Shown here piece after piece: positions 1 through 5,656 of a stretch of DNA of 8,646 bases; positions within the stretch are counted from its first letter, which is position 1; each line of letters starts with the position of its first letter. This DNA is from Pseudomonadota bacterium (GTDB lineage Bacteria > Desulfobacterota > Desulfovibrionia > Desulfovibrionales > Desulfovibrionaceae): the NCBI GenBank assembly GCA_023426275.1, contig JAFABC010000160.1:1-8646 (forward strand). The letters run 5' to 3'. Position numbers and translations under genes: made by a program. The notes under the pieces were generated by a model. It did not search any database and was not told where the DNA came from. It was given only the letters and a program-made list of their open reading frames with translations.

Positions 1-29
1 GTTTTTCCCTGGCTTTGCCAGGGAAAAAC
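1..29. repeat. Perfect 13-bp stem-loop at window edge
   Basis: GTTTTTCCCTGGC (1-13) and GCCAGGGAAAAAC (17-29) are perfect reverse complements around a TTT loop. The flanks are T-rich on the left and A-rich on the right on both strands, so neither strand shows a stem followed by a T-tract and it is not a canonical intrinsic terminator. It abuts the repeat core that begins at 29 and sits where the other copy (minus strand from 2396) carries a smaller GCGC-TTT-GCGC hairpin. It may be an alternative outer module of the same repeat family. The left limit cannot be judged because the window starts here. Confidence 0.7.
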
Positions 30-137
30 GCGCCGCCAAACGTTCGAAGCACCACCCGGCCAAGCAAACGTCCGGCCGCCCCTTTCGGGAGGGTCCGGGA
101 GGGGGTGACCCCCTCCCGGCCGCCGGAGGCATTCTTC
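29..137 (+). repeat. Palindromic intergenic repeat, copy 1
   Basis: This stretch is almost identical to the reverse complement of 2288-2395. By eye I count three substitutions over about 104 bp, plus a one-base insertion near 133. It contains a perfect 25-bp palindrome (95-119), with arms CCGGGAGGGGGT and ACCCCCTCCCGG around a central G, followed by the conserved end GGCCGCCGGAGGCAT (118-132). It starts 12 bp beyond the stop codon of the small secreted gene, so it lies in that transcript's 3' region. The hairpin could stop transcription or protect the RNA end, but there is no T-tract. It is oriented opposite to copy 2. Confidence 0.85.
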
Positions 138-149
138 GCCGTTTCTCCG

Positions 150-341
150 CTACAGGCCGAAATTCCAGCCCGGCAGGAAGAAATCCAGCCAGTCTTCCAT
201 GGTGTAGCAGCGCAGCGGCACCGGGCAGGTGGGACAGATCAACGAAATCGGGCTTGCCAGACACACGTCGGTTTGCGCGGCGGCGGGCGTGGCGAACATT
301 CCCCAGACAAGCAACGTGAGAACGACCAGGATTTTCTTCAT
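150..341 (-). CDS. Small secreted cysteine-containing protein, unknown function
   Basis: A 63-residue protein I do not recognise. The N-terminus is a clear Sec signal peptide: MKK, a hydrophobic stretch (residues 4-17), then TPAAAQ with likely cleavage after AAA around residue 22. The predicted mature peptide is only about 41 residues. It has four cysteines (27, 36, 39, 45), including a C-P-T-C pair, which suggests disulfides or metal binding in the periplasm, and it ends in an aromatic-rich tail (WLDFFLPGWNFGL). No lipobox is evident at the cleavage site. The ATG at 341 is chosen because GGGAGG (346-351, minus strand) lies 4 nt upstream and the signal peptide begins there; the reading frame stays open further upstream but that part looks non-coding. 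It is the last gene of the group, 174 nt after the PP-loop gene, and ends just before repeat copy 1. Confidence 0.7.
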   Translation of the reverse strand: MKKILVVLTLLVWGMFATPAAAQTDVCLASPISLICPTCPVPLRCYTMEDWLDFFLPGWNFGL

Positions 342-352
342 GACGCCTCCCT

Positions 353-369
353 GCGGTGCCGGGCACCGC
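353..369. promoter_or_regulatory. 17-bp perfect palindrome before the small secreted gene
   Basis: GCGGTGCC and GGCACCGC flank one central base, directly upstream of the ribosome binding site at 346-351. A second short palindrome, CCAATTGG (369-376), touches it. The position suits either an operator or an RNA hairpin (7-bp stem, 3-nt loop) affecting translation initiation. No convincing -10/-35 pair was found beside it, so its role is inferred from position only. Confidence 0.4.
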
Positions 370-515
370 CAATTGGTGTTGCCGAAGACCCGCGTCGGGC
401 TTCTTTCCGGAGACAGGACCGCCGTGGAGACTCCTGCTCCATACAACGATGCGTAGCAGGCGGGGAGGGACTTGTCATCCGCGACCGTCACCAGGGCGGA
501 CGCGGCGGATCGCGA

Positions 516-1340
516 CTACATGTAGCCCAGGGAGCGCAGCTGCTCCATGGCTTCCTCTTTTTCCTGATCGCGGCCGGCGCGTTCGCCGGAACGGTCGGTG
601 AGGTCCTGTTCCCAGGCGGGCAGGTCGCTTTGCCGGATGGTGCCGTGTTTGGTGCCCAGGCTGCGGTAGCCTTGCCGGTAGAGTTCGCAAAAGGGGATGT
701 CGTGCGCGCGGGTGATGGCCCAGACGTCGGCCTCGCGCATGTGCAGGATGGGATGGACGCGCAAATGGGGAGGGTTTTCGCGCGGGCTTTCGTAGTCCTC
801 GCCGGCCCGGGCCGGATGCTCGTCCCAGCGGATGGCCGTGGCCAGGGCGGCCACGCCGGCGCGGCGCAGAAAGGCGTTCATGGGCGCCACCTTCATCAGC
901 TGGTTGCCGACCGGGGATTCCGGGTCGAAGGGGAAGCCCGGTCCGGTGAAGCCGGCCCGCACGACCTCGGCCCGGCTGTCGGCCGAAAGATCGGCCACGG
1001 CGATGTAGTCGCCGATATGCGGGTGCCTGTCGAGCACGTCGGTGTTGGCGGCCACGGTCAGGTCCAGGTTCCATTCGCGGACCAGCCGGTCCTGGAAGGC
1101 CTTGATCTCGGGAAAGGGATCGCCCTCGTCGATGGTCAGCACACGGGGCATGGGCCGGTTTTCCCGGGCGCACAAGCCGCGCGTGAGCCACAGGACCAGC
1201 GTGCTGTCCTTGGCGCCGGTCCAGGCCAGCCAGAAATCCGGGCCATAACGGTCCATGGCCGTGGCGATGACCGCTTGCGAAGCCGCGATCTTGTCGTCCA
1301 GGGACAGGTTCCAACGTTGTTGCATGGCATCGTCATTCAT
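516..1340 (-). CDS. PP-loop ATPase of the CysH/CysD (PAPS reductase) superfamily
   Basis: A 274-residue soluble protein of the adenine-nucleotide alpha-hydrolase fold, the family of PAPS reductase (CysH) and ATP sulfurylase subunit 2 (CysD). The PP-loop is visible as AWTGAKDSTLVL (residues 39-50), a variant of SGGKDS. Downstream are RWDEHPAR (171-178), HPILHMREADVW (196-207) and YRQGYRSLG (221-229), which resemble CysD-type sequences more than CysH. The C-terminal ECG(I/L)H-type cysteine motif of true PAPS/APS reductases is absent; the cysteines are at 57 and 218 only. Thiol-dependent reductase activity is therefore unlikely, while ATP-dependent adenylylation or sulfate/thio transfer is more plausible. 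No CysN partner is present in the window. The ATG at 1340 is chosen because AAGGAAG (1350-1356) lies 9 nt upstream; the frame upstream overlaps the regulator gene and is not credible. It lies 98 nt after the Ros/MucR gene and may share its transcript. Family placement is firm, substrate unknown. Confidence 0.85.
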   Translation of the reverse strand: MNDDAMQQRWNLSLDDKIAASQAVIATAMDRYGPDFWLAWTGAKDSTLVLWLTRGLCARENRPMPRVLTIDEGDPFPEIKAFQDRLVREWNLDLTVAANTDVLDRHPHIGDYIAVADLSADSRAEVVRAGFTGPGFPFDPESPVGNQLMKVAPMNAFLRRAGVAALATAIRWDEHPARAGEDYESPRENPPHLRVHPILHMREADVWAITRAHDIPFCELYRQGYRSLGTKHGTIRQSDLPAWEQDLTDRSGERAGRDQEKEEAMEQLRSLGYM

Positions 1341-1381
1341 GGCTGTCTGCTTCCTTGCGTGGGGCCGCGCCGGCGTCGTCG

Positions 1382-1423
1382 CACGCAGTGCGTGGGCGGA
1401 CCCGGCGCGAAGCGCGGTCCCAC
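1382..1423. promoter_or_regulatory. Paired GC-rich hairpins between regulator and PP-loop genes
   Basis: Two adjacent inverted repeats fill most of the gap between these genes. The first is CACGC-AGT-GCGTG (1382-1394). The second spans 1392-1423: an inner GCGC-GAA-GCGC stem extends through GGACC/GGTCC and GTG/CAC. There is no T-tract on the transcribed strand, so this is at best an attenuator, processing site or weak terminator between the two genes. Confidence 0.35.
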
Positions 1424-1438
1424 GGCGATGGGGGGCGG

Positions 1439-1840
1439 CTATTCGGCCTTTTTGCGGCGCTCCCACAGTTTCATGTCTTTCATCTTGGCGCGACGCTCCC
1501 GGGCCAGGGACTTGCAGGCCAGGGCCTGGGTCTTCTTGTAGCCGTACTTGGCCCGATATTCCTCCGGCGTCAGTCCGTGGGAGGCAAGATGTTTCTTGGT
1601 GATGACCTTGAAGGATTTGCCGCACTCCAGACAGACGATGGAGGCTTCCTTGATGGCTTTTTTGGGATCCATTGCAGGCGCGGCGGCGTCTTCAGCGTCA
1701 ACCTGGGCCGGATTGTTCACCAGTCCGGCAATACCGCCCGCCACGGATTTGACCATGCTGAGGATCTCTTCCTCGGTCATGGGGCGCGATCCGGCCTGGG
1801 CCTTGACGATTTCAAGCGCGCTTTGCAGATATTCTTCCAT
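1439..1840 (-). CDS. Ros/MucR family zinc-finger transcriptional regulator
   Basis: A 133-residue DNA-binding regulator. The N-terminal half (1-45) is helical and resembles the MucR N-terminus; 46-65 is an Ala/Asp-rich linker. A prokaryotic Cys2His2 zinc finger follows (C70, C73, H84, H88), running straight into the family hallmark GLTPEEYRAKYG (89-100), and the C-terminus is highly basic (119-133). Ros/MucR proteins bind AT-rich DNA with low sequence specificity and often repress their own and envelope or virulence genes. The long, comparatively AT-rich upstream region (1841-2200) fits autoregulation, which is an inference. The ATG at 1840 is supported by GAGGG (1846-1850) 5 nt upstream. It is the first gene of the downstream cluster and is preceded by a promoter candidate at 1879-1907. 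The Cys-to-His spacing of 10 differs by one from the 9 I recall for Agrobacterium Ros. Confidence 0.92.
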   Translation of the reverse strand: MEEYLQSALEIVKAQAGSRPMTEEEILSMVKSVAGGIAGLVNNPAQVDAEDAAAPAMDPKKAIKEASIVCLECGKSFKVITKKHLASHGLTPEEYRAKYGYKKTQALACKSLARERRAKMKDMKLWERRKKAE

Positions 1841-1878
1841 GTTTTCCCTCGTACTGCTCTATGGGTTTGAAGAGGAGG

Positions 1879-1907
1879 CCTATACCGGGTTGACTTACTG
1901 GAATCAA
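1879..1907 (-). promoter_or_regulatory. Sigma70-type promoter candidate for the Ros/MucR gene
   Basis: On the minus strand a -35-like TTGATT (1902-1907) is separated by exactly 17 nt from a -10-like TATAGG (1879-1884). Each box matches consensus at four of six positions. The start codon is about 40 nt downstream of the -10 box, leaving a short leader with a good ribosome binding site. It is the best-spaced pair seen in this intergenic region. Confidence 0.5.
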
Positions 1908-2287
1908 GCACCTCTAGCACCATTTTTCAGGTTGCGTCCAGGCAAACACAGAGTCTTTATAAAACGTGCCGCACAAAAAACGTATTTTACCTTTCCTGTG
2001 AAAAACTGCGTGACCCATACAGGAGGAAGGCAGGAATCATCGGGTTTTTTCCGGGAAAAGTCCTGGAGTAACGGCCGGGAAAAAAGGCTTGTCAACCCCC
2101 TGTTTCGTCGTGATCGCACAACGGTTTCCCTTGTGCGATCACTGCAAAACCTCTTGCGTCACCGGACAAACATGACTTTAAATTTAAGAAACATTCATCT
2201 TCGACCAGCCGGAAGACGTCAGTAGGCAAGCGCCGCCCCGCCGGCTTCGTTGCGGTAAAGCTGCATCAGGCCGGGAGACAGAAAGAC
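1908..2287. other. Gene-free regulatory region upstream of the Ros/MucR gene
   Basis: About 380 nt without a convincing gene on either strand, and visibly richer in A and T than the flanking coding DNA. It includes runs such as 1975-1988 and the TAAATTTA palindrome around 2178-2185. It holds the 33-bp dyad at 2110-2142 and a perfect -35-like TTGACA on the minus strand (2090-2095) whose 17-nt-spaced -10 partner is poor. It also has a 13-bp palindrome, TTTTCC-G-GGAAAA (2047-2059). Short open frames here (1904-2119 and 2219-2449, minus) lack homology-like features. The AT-rich character is the kind of DNA MucR-type proteins prefer, so autoregulatory sites are plausible. Confidence 0.5.
2110..2142. 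promoter_or_regulatory. 12-bp perfect dyad with 9-nt spacer, probable operator
   Basis: GTGATCGCACAA (2110-2121) and TTGTGCGATCAC (2131-2142) are perfect reverse complements around CGGTTTCCC. Each arm also has an internal GTG-N4-CAC symmetry. No T-tract follows on either strand, so it is not a simple terminator. The dyad is 14 nt upstream of a minus-strand TTGACA box (2090-2095), a position suited to an activator or repressor acting on transcription toward the Ros/MucR gene. An RNA stem-loop is the alternative. The cognate protein is unknown. Confidence 0.55.
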
Positions 2288-2289
2288 GA

Positions 2290-2473
2290 AGATGCCTCCG
2301 GCGGCCGGGAGGGGGGCACCCCCTCCCGGACCCTCCCGAAAGGGGCGGCCGGACGTCTGCTTGGCCGGGTGGGGCTTCGAACGTTTGGCGGCGCGCCAGC
2401 GTCGCTTCGCACCGCGCAAAGCGCTATCGAGGGGGTCCGGGGGCATCATGCCCCCCGGCCGCCGGAGGCATCT
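2290..2473. mobile_element. MITE-like palindromic element with 20-bp terminal inverted repeats
   Basis: The ends AGATGCCTCCGGCGGCCGGG (2290-2309) and its exact reverse complement (2454-2473) delimit 184 bp with no credible gene. Just inside each end is a strong hairpin: 2305-2329 (CCGGGAGGGGG / CCCCCTCCCGG) and 2437-2458 (CCGGGGGCAT / ATGCCCCC then GG). A smaller GCGC-AAA-GCGC stem lies at 2414-2424. The interior from 2310 to 2395 is the core shared with copy 1. The right end begins 17 bp past the stop codon of the radical SAM gene, so the element occupies its 3' untranslated region. I see no clear target-site duplication and no transposase. It could be a non-autonomous mobile element or a REP/BIME-like structural repeat. 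Confidence 0.7.
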
Positions 2474-2490
2474 TTTCTTCTCTTCTCCTC

Positions 2491-4089
2491 CTACCCCTTG
2501 CGGCCGGCGGCGACGGGGTCGCGGCGCAGGAGGCGGCGGAAGTAGCCGGTGATGCGCGAGAGGTCGCCGCCGCGCAGGGCGGCCAGCCCCTTGGTCACAA
2601 GGCGCAGGGCCTCGCCGATGGGATAGGCGGCCTTATAGAGCCAAGTGGGGTGGACGCGGTCGAAAAAGCGCACCACGCCCGGGGCGAGCAGGGCCTTGTA
2701 GACCGGGCCGGGGATGTGCTGGAAGGTGAGCAGGTAGAGCAGAAACGACGGGTAGTCGCGCCGGGGCGGAATGTAGAACGGCCGGCGGTAGATCTCGGTT
2801 TCCTCGTCGTGGATGCGGCCTTCGGCCCGGGCCCGGCGATGCAGTTCGGTTTCCGGGAAATAGATCAGGCTGGCGATAGCCAGTCCGAAGGGTTTGGGCA
2901 GCCGGGCTAGCAGGCGCACGGTGTCGAGGCGGTCGTCGGCGGTTTCCCAGGGGGAATCCAGAATGACGTGGTAGTCGGGGGGGAGCAGTTTGCCCTGGCG
3001 GGCGTGGATCAGCTCGGCCCCGGCGATGACTTTTTCGTCGGATTCCGGCCGGCGGAAGATGCGGCGTATTTTCGGGCTGCCGGTCTGGATGCCCATTTCC
3101 ACGTAGCACAAGCCGGCGTCGATGAGCAGGTCGAGCTTGTCGGCGCTCAGGGTCGTGGGCGAGGCCTGACAGAACAGCGGCAGGCCGATATCCTTTTTAT
3201 AGGCTGCGGCAAAGGCCTCCAGCCAGTCCATTTTCCGGGAAAAAAAGGTGTCGTCGAACAGCTGGATGCCTTCGATGAAGGGATAACGGGCCGTGATCTC
3301 GCGCAGTTCGGCCATGACGTGGGGCACGCCGCGATTGCGGAAATAGGGTGTGGGGCCGCCGCGAAAAAGCGCCTTGACCGTGGGCACGTTGCAATAGGCG
3401 CAACCGTGGGGACAGCCCCGGTCGGTCATGGTGCGGTAGACGCGCAGCAGCCGGCCCTTGCGGTAGGGCACGCGGGGCAGCGCCTGGCGCAGGATGTCGG
3501 CGTCGAGCGGCACGATGCCGTGGGCTTCCGGGGCGTGCACGTATTGGTCAACGCCACTGAAATCGAAAAAGGGCAGCGCGTCCAGATCGGCCACCAGCGG
3601 GGCCAGTCCGTTGTCCACCAACTGCCCGTCCCGGCGCGTCCAGATGCCGGGGATGGCGTCGGCCGGGCCATTCGCGTCCAGGGCGTCGAGCAGCTGGCGC
3701 AGGGAGGTTTCGCCCTCGCCCCGGCAGACGTAGTCCGCGTGGTCCAGGCCTTCCTCGGGGCGCACCGTGGCGTGGATGCCGCCCCAGACGACCGGCAGGC
3801 CCAGTCGTTCGCGGACGGCCTCGGTCAGCTGCACGGCCCGGTCGAAATAGTTGGTGAAAAACGACACCCCGAGCAGGTCCGAGCCGGCGGCCAGCTCCAG
3901 GGCCTGGGCCACGATCCGGTCGGGATAGCGGTAGATAAACGAGCCGTCTTCCTGCAACCGGCCGATACTTCCCGGAAAAAGGACGAGGCGCACGTCGTGG
4001 CCGGCGGCCTTGAGGCTGGCTTGCAGCGAACGCACGCCAAAGGCCGACAGGTCCGGCGGGGTGGGGGAAAAAAGGGTCAGGCGGGCCAT
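2491..4089 (-). CDS. B12-binding-domain radical SAM protein, substrate unknown
   Basis: A 532-residue protein with the architecture of cobalamin-dependent radical SAM enzymes. Residues 1-145 form a B12-binding-like Rossmann domain (LLGVSFFTNY at 72-81, VVWGGIHATVRPEEGL at 100-115, YVCRGEGE at 120-127). The radical SAM domain (about 215-430) carries the CxxxCxxC 4Fe-4S motif as C226, C230 and C233, then QLFDDTFF (276-283) and EMGIQTGS (331-338). The canonical DxHxxG cobalamin ligand motif is not seen in the N-terminal domain, so any B12 would bind without that histidine. The C-terminal 100 residues are hydrophobic and basic and may contact membrane or substrate. Related proteins methylate or rearrange lipids, antibiotics or tetrapyrroles. 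The start at 4089 overlaps the hldE end by 13 nt, implying translational coupling; an AAGGAGG lies 13 nt upstream, farther than ideal. The context suggests lipid or surface-glycan modification, which is inference. Confidence 0.88.
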   Translation of the reverse strand: MARLTLFSPTPPDLSAFGVRSLQASLKAAGHDVRLVLFPGSIGRLQEDGSFIYRYPDRIVAQALELAAGSDLLGVSFFTNYFDRAVQLTEAVRERLGLPVVWGGIHATVRPEEGLDHADYVCRGEGETSLRQLLDALDANGPADAIPGIWTRRDGQLVDNGLAPLVADLDALPFFDFSGVDQYVHAPEAHGIVPLDADILRQALPRVPYRKGRLLRVYRTMTDRGCPHGCAYCNVPTVKALFRGGPTPYFRNRGVPHVMAELREITARYPFIEGIQLFDDTFFSRKMDWLEAFAAAYKKDIGLPLFCQASPTTLSADKLDLLIDAGLCYVEMGIQTGSPKIRRIFRRPESDEKVIAGAELIHARQGKLLPPDYHVILDSPWETADDRLDTVRLLARLPKPFGLAIASLIYFPETELHRRARAEGRIHDEETEIYRRPFYIPPRRDYPSFLLYLLTFQHIPGPVYKALLAPGVVRFFDRVHPTWLYKAAYPIGEALRLVTKGLAALRGGDLSRITGYFRRLLRRDPVAAGRKG

Positions 4090-5636
4090 GGCGCGGAATC
4101 GTCCTCCTTGCGGATGCGGCGGATAATGTCCGAGGTGCTGCGGCCCTGTTCCAGGGGCACGAGCACCACCCGGCCGCCGGTGGCGGTCACGACCTCGGCC
4201 CCGACCACCGTATCCAGGGTGTAGTCCCCGCCCTTGGCCAGCATGTCCGGGGCCACGGCGCGGATGAGTTCCAGGGGCGTGTCCTCGTCGAACAGGGTCA
4301 CCGCGTCCACACAGGCCAGCGAGGCGAGCATCCGCGCCCGGGATGTCTGGTCCTGGACCGGCCGGGTCGGCCCCTTGAGCCGGCGCACCGAGGCGTCGGT
4401 ATTAAGCCCCACGATGAGCCGGTCGCACTCCCTGCGCGCCCCGGCCAGCATGGCGGCGTGGCCCGGGTGGAGCAGGTCGAAGCAGCCGTTGGTGAAGCCC
4501 ACCGACAGCCCCAGCCCCCGCCACAGGGCCACGGTCTCCAGCAGGCGTTCGCGGTCGAGAATCTTGAGGTCGGCGTCCTCGCCCGAGCGGCGCAGCACGG
4601 CCCGGCGCAGTTCGTCGGGATGCGCCGCCGCCGTGCCGATCTTGCCGACCACGATGCCGGCGGCCACGTTGGCCAGCCAGGCGCACAGCGGCAGGTCCGC
4701 GCCCACGGCCAGCCCGGCGGCCATGACCGCGGCCACGGTGTCGCCCGCGCCGGACACGTCGAAGACCTCGCGCCCGGCCGCCCGCACGTGCACGACCGGC
4801 CCGTCGGCCGGGTAGAGGGACAAACCCTCCTCGCTGCGGGTCAGGCAGATGGCCCCCAAGCCGTGGCCGGCCAGCAGGCCCCGGGCGGCGGCTTCGTAGT
4901 CGCGCTCTCCGTCCAGCTCCCGGCCGGCGGCCGCGGCCAGCTCGGCCCGGTTGGGCGTGAGCAGGGCGGCCCCGTGGTAGCGGGAAAAGTCCGCGCCCTT
5001 GGGATCGACCACCACGGGCACGCCCCGGCGGGCGGCCTCGGCGAACAGTTCGGCCAGCAGCGCCGGCGTGACGCCGCCCTTGGCGTAGTCGGACACGAGC
5101 ACCACGGCGACGTCGTCGAGCAGCTCACGCACGGCGGCCAGCAGTCCGGCCACCGTGGCCGTGGACACCGGGGCCACGGTCTCGAAATCCGTGCGCAGCA
5201 GGTGCTGCGCCCCGGCCACGTAGCGGGTCTTGACCGAGGTGCGCCGGCCCGGCTCCTCGACCAGCCGGGCGCCGCCGGCGCATTTTTCCGCCAGCAGCCC
5301 GGCCAGATCCCGGCCGGCCGCGTCGTCGCCCACGGCGGCGGCAAAGGACGCCCGCGCGCCCAGGGCGGCCAGGTTGCGGACCACGTTGCCCGCGCCGCCG
5401 GGCATGGACAGCTCGCCCTCGATGGCCAGGATGGGAATGGGCGCTTCCGGGGAAATGCGGCGCACCCGGCCGCGCACGAAGCGGTCGAGCATCACGTCGC
5501 CGACCACCAGCACGTTGGCCCGGGGCAGCCGGTCGCACACGGCCATGGCCTGCCGGGCGCGGGTGATGTCCAACAGCGCGTCGTCGGACCGGGCGGCATC
5601 CTGCGGCGAGTCGGGAGGGGACGGCGTGGTGGACAT
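4077..5636 (-). CDS. hldE: Bifunctional heptose 7-phosphate kinase / heptose 1-phosphate adenylyltransferase
   Basis: A 519-residue cytoplasmic enzyme making ADP-D-glycero-beta-D-manno-heptose. The N-terminal PfkB/ribokinase domain (about 35-350) phosphorylates heptose 7-phosphate at C1. It shows PGGAGNV (79-85), the substrate-site NRAE (229-232) and the signature DVSGAGDT (293-300), with D299 as the likely catalytic base. The C-terminal nucleotidyltransferase domain (about 375-519) has FTNGCFDLLHPGH (381-393) with the HxGH motif, KGGDY (468-472) and GRSTSDIIRRI (498-508), and adds AMP to heptose 1-phosphate. The length slightly exceeds the usual ~475 residues because of a 35-residue Pro/Ser/Asp-rich N-terminal extension. 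GGAGG lies 8 nt upstream of the ATG at 5636. It follows hldD by 20 nt and overlaps the radical SAM gene. gmhA and gmhB, the other early steps, are not in the window. Both domains look intact. Confidence 0.97.
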   Translation of the reverse strand: MSTTPSPPDSPQDAARSDDALLDITRARQAMAVCDRLPRANVLVVGDVMLDRFVRGRVRRISPEAPIPILAIEGELSMPGGAGNVVRNLAALGARASFAAAVGDDAAGRDLAGLLAEKCAGGARLVEEPGRRTSVKTRYVAGAQHLLRTDFETVAPVSTATVAGLLAAVRELLDDVAVVLVSDYAKGGVTPALLAELFAEAARRGVPVVVDPKGADFSRYHGAALLTPNRAELAAAAGRELDGERDYEAAARGLLAGHGLGAICLTRSEEGLSLYPADGPVVHVRAAGREVFDVSGAGDTVAAVMAAGLAVGADLPLCAWLANVAAGIVVGKIGTAAAHPDELRRAVLRRSGEDADLKILDRERLLETVALWRGLGLSVGFTNGCFDLLHPGHAAMLAGARRECDRLIVGLNTDASVRRLKGPTRPVQDQTSRARMLASLACVDAVTLFDEDTPLELIRAVAPDMLAKGGDYTLDTVVGAEVVTATGGRVVLVPLEQGRSTSDIIRRIRKEDDSAPWPA

Positions 5637-5656
5637 GGACGCGGCCTCCGGCGCGG

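Noticed and set aside
15..1541. 508-residue open frame on the plus strand, and similar long plus-strand frames at 2968-4224, 4458-5666, 5684-6706 and 6842-8332
   Set aside because: Each lies antisense to a strongly supported minus-strand gene, has no recognisable motifs and an Arg/Gly/Gln/His-biased composition. They are the mirror frames expected in GC-rich coding DNA.
1341..1625. Longer start for the PP-loop gene at 1625
   Set aside because: It would overlap the Ros/MucR gene in another frame, and the added sequence is a mirror frame of that gene; the ATG at 1340 fits motif position and ribosome binding site.
1904..2119. 71-residue minus-strand open frame upstream of the Ros/MucR gene
   Set aside because: It overlaps the dyad and promoter-like sequences, lies in AT-richer DNA, and shows no motif or good ribosome binding site.
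2154..2182. Plus-strand promoter-like pair TTGCGT and TTTAAA with a 17-nt gap
   Set aside because: The -35 match is weak and there is no plus-strand gene downstream; AT-rich DNA gives such matches by chance.
2219..2449. 76-residue minus-strand open frame
   Set aside because: Most of it is a translation of the palindromic element at 2290-2473; it has no ribosome binding site or domain. Such repeat-derived frames are easily misannotated as hypothetical proteins.
2437..2458. Repeat hairpin as an intrinsic terminator of the heptose operon
   Set aside because: The stem is strong and lies after the stop codon, but no T-tract follows on the transcribed strand, so I describe it only as a repeat hairpin with possible 3'-end function.
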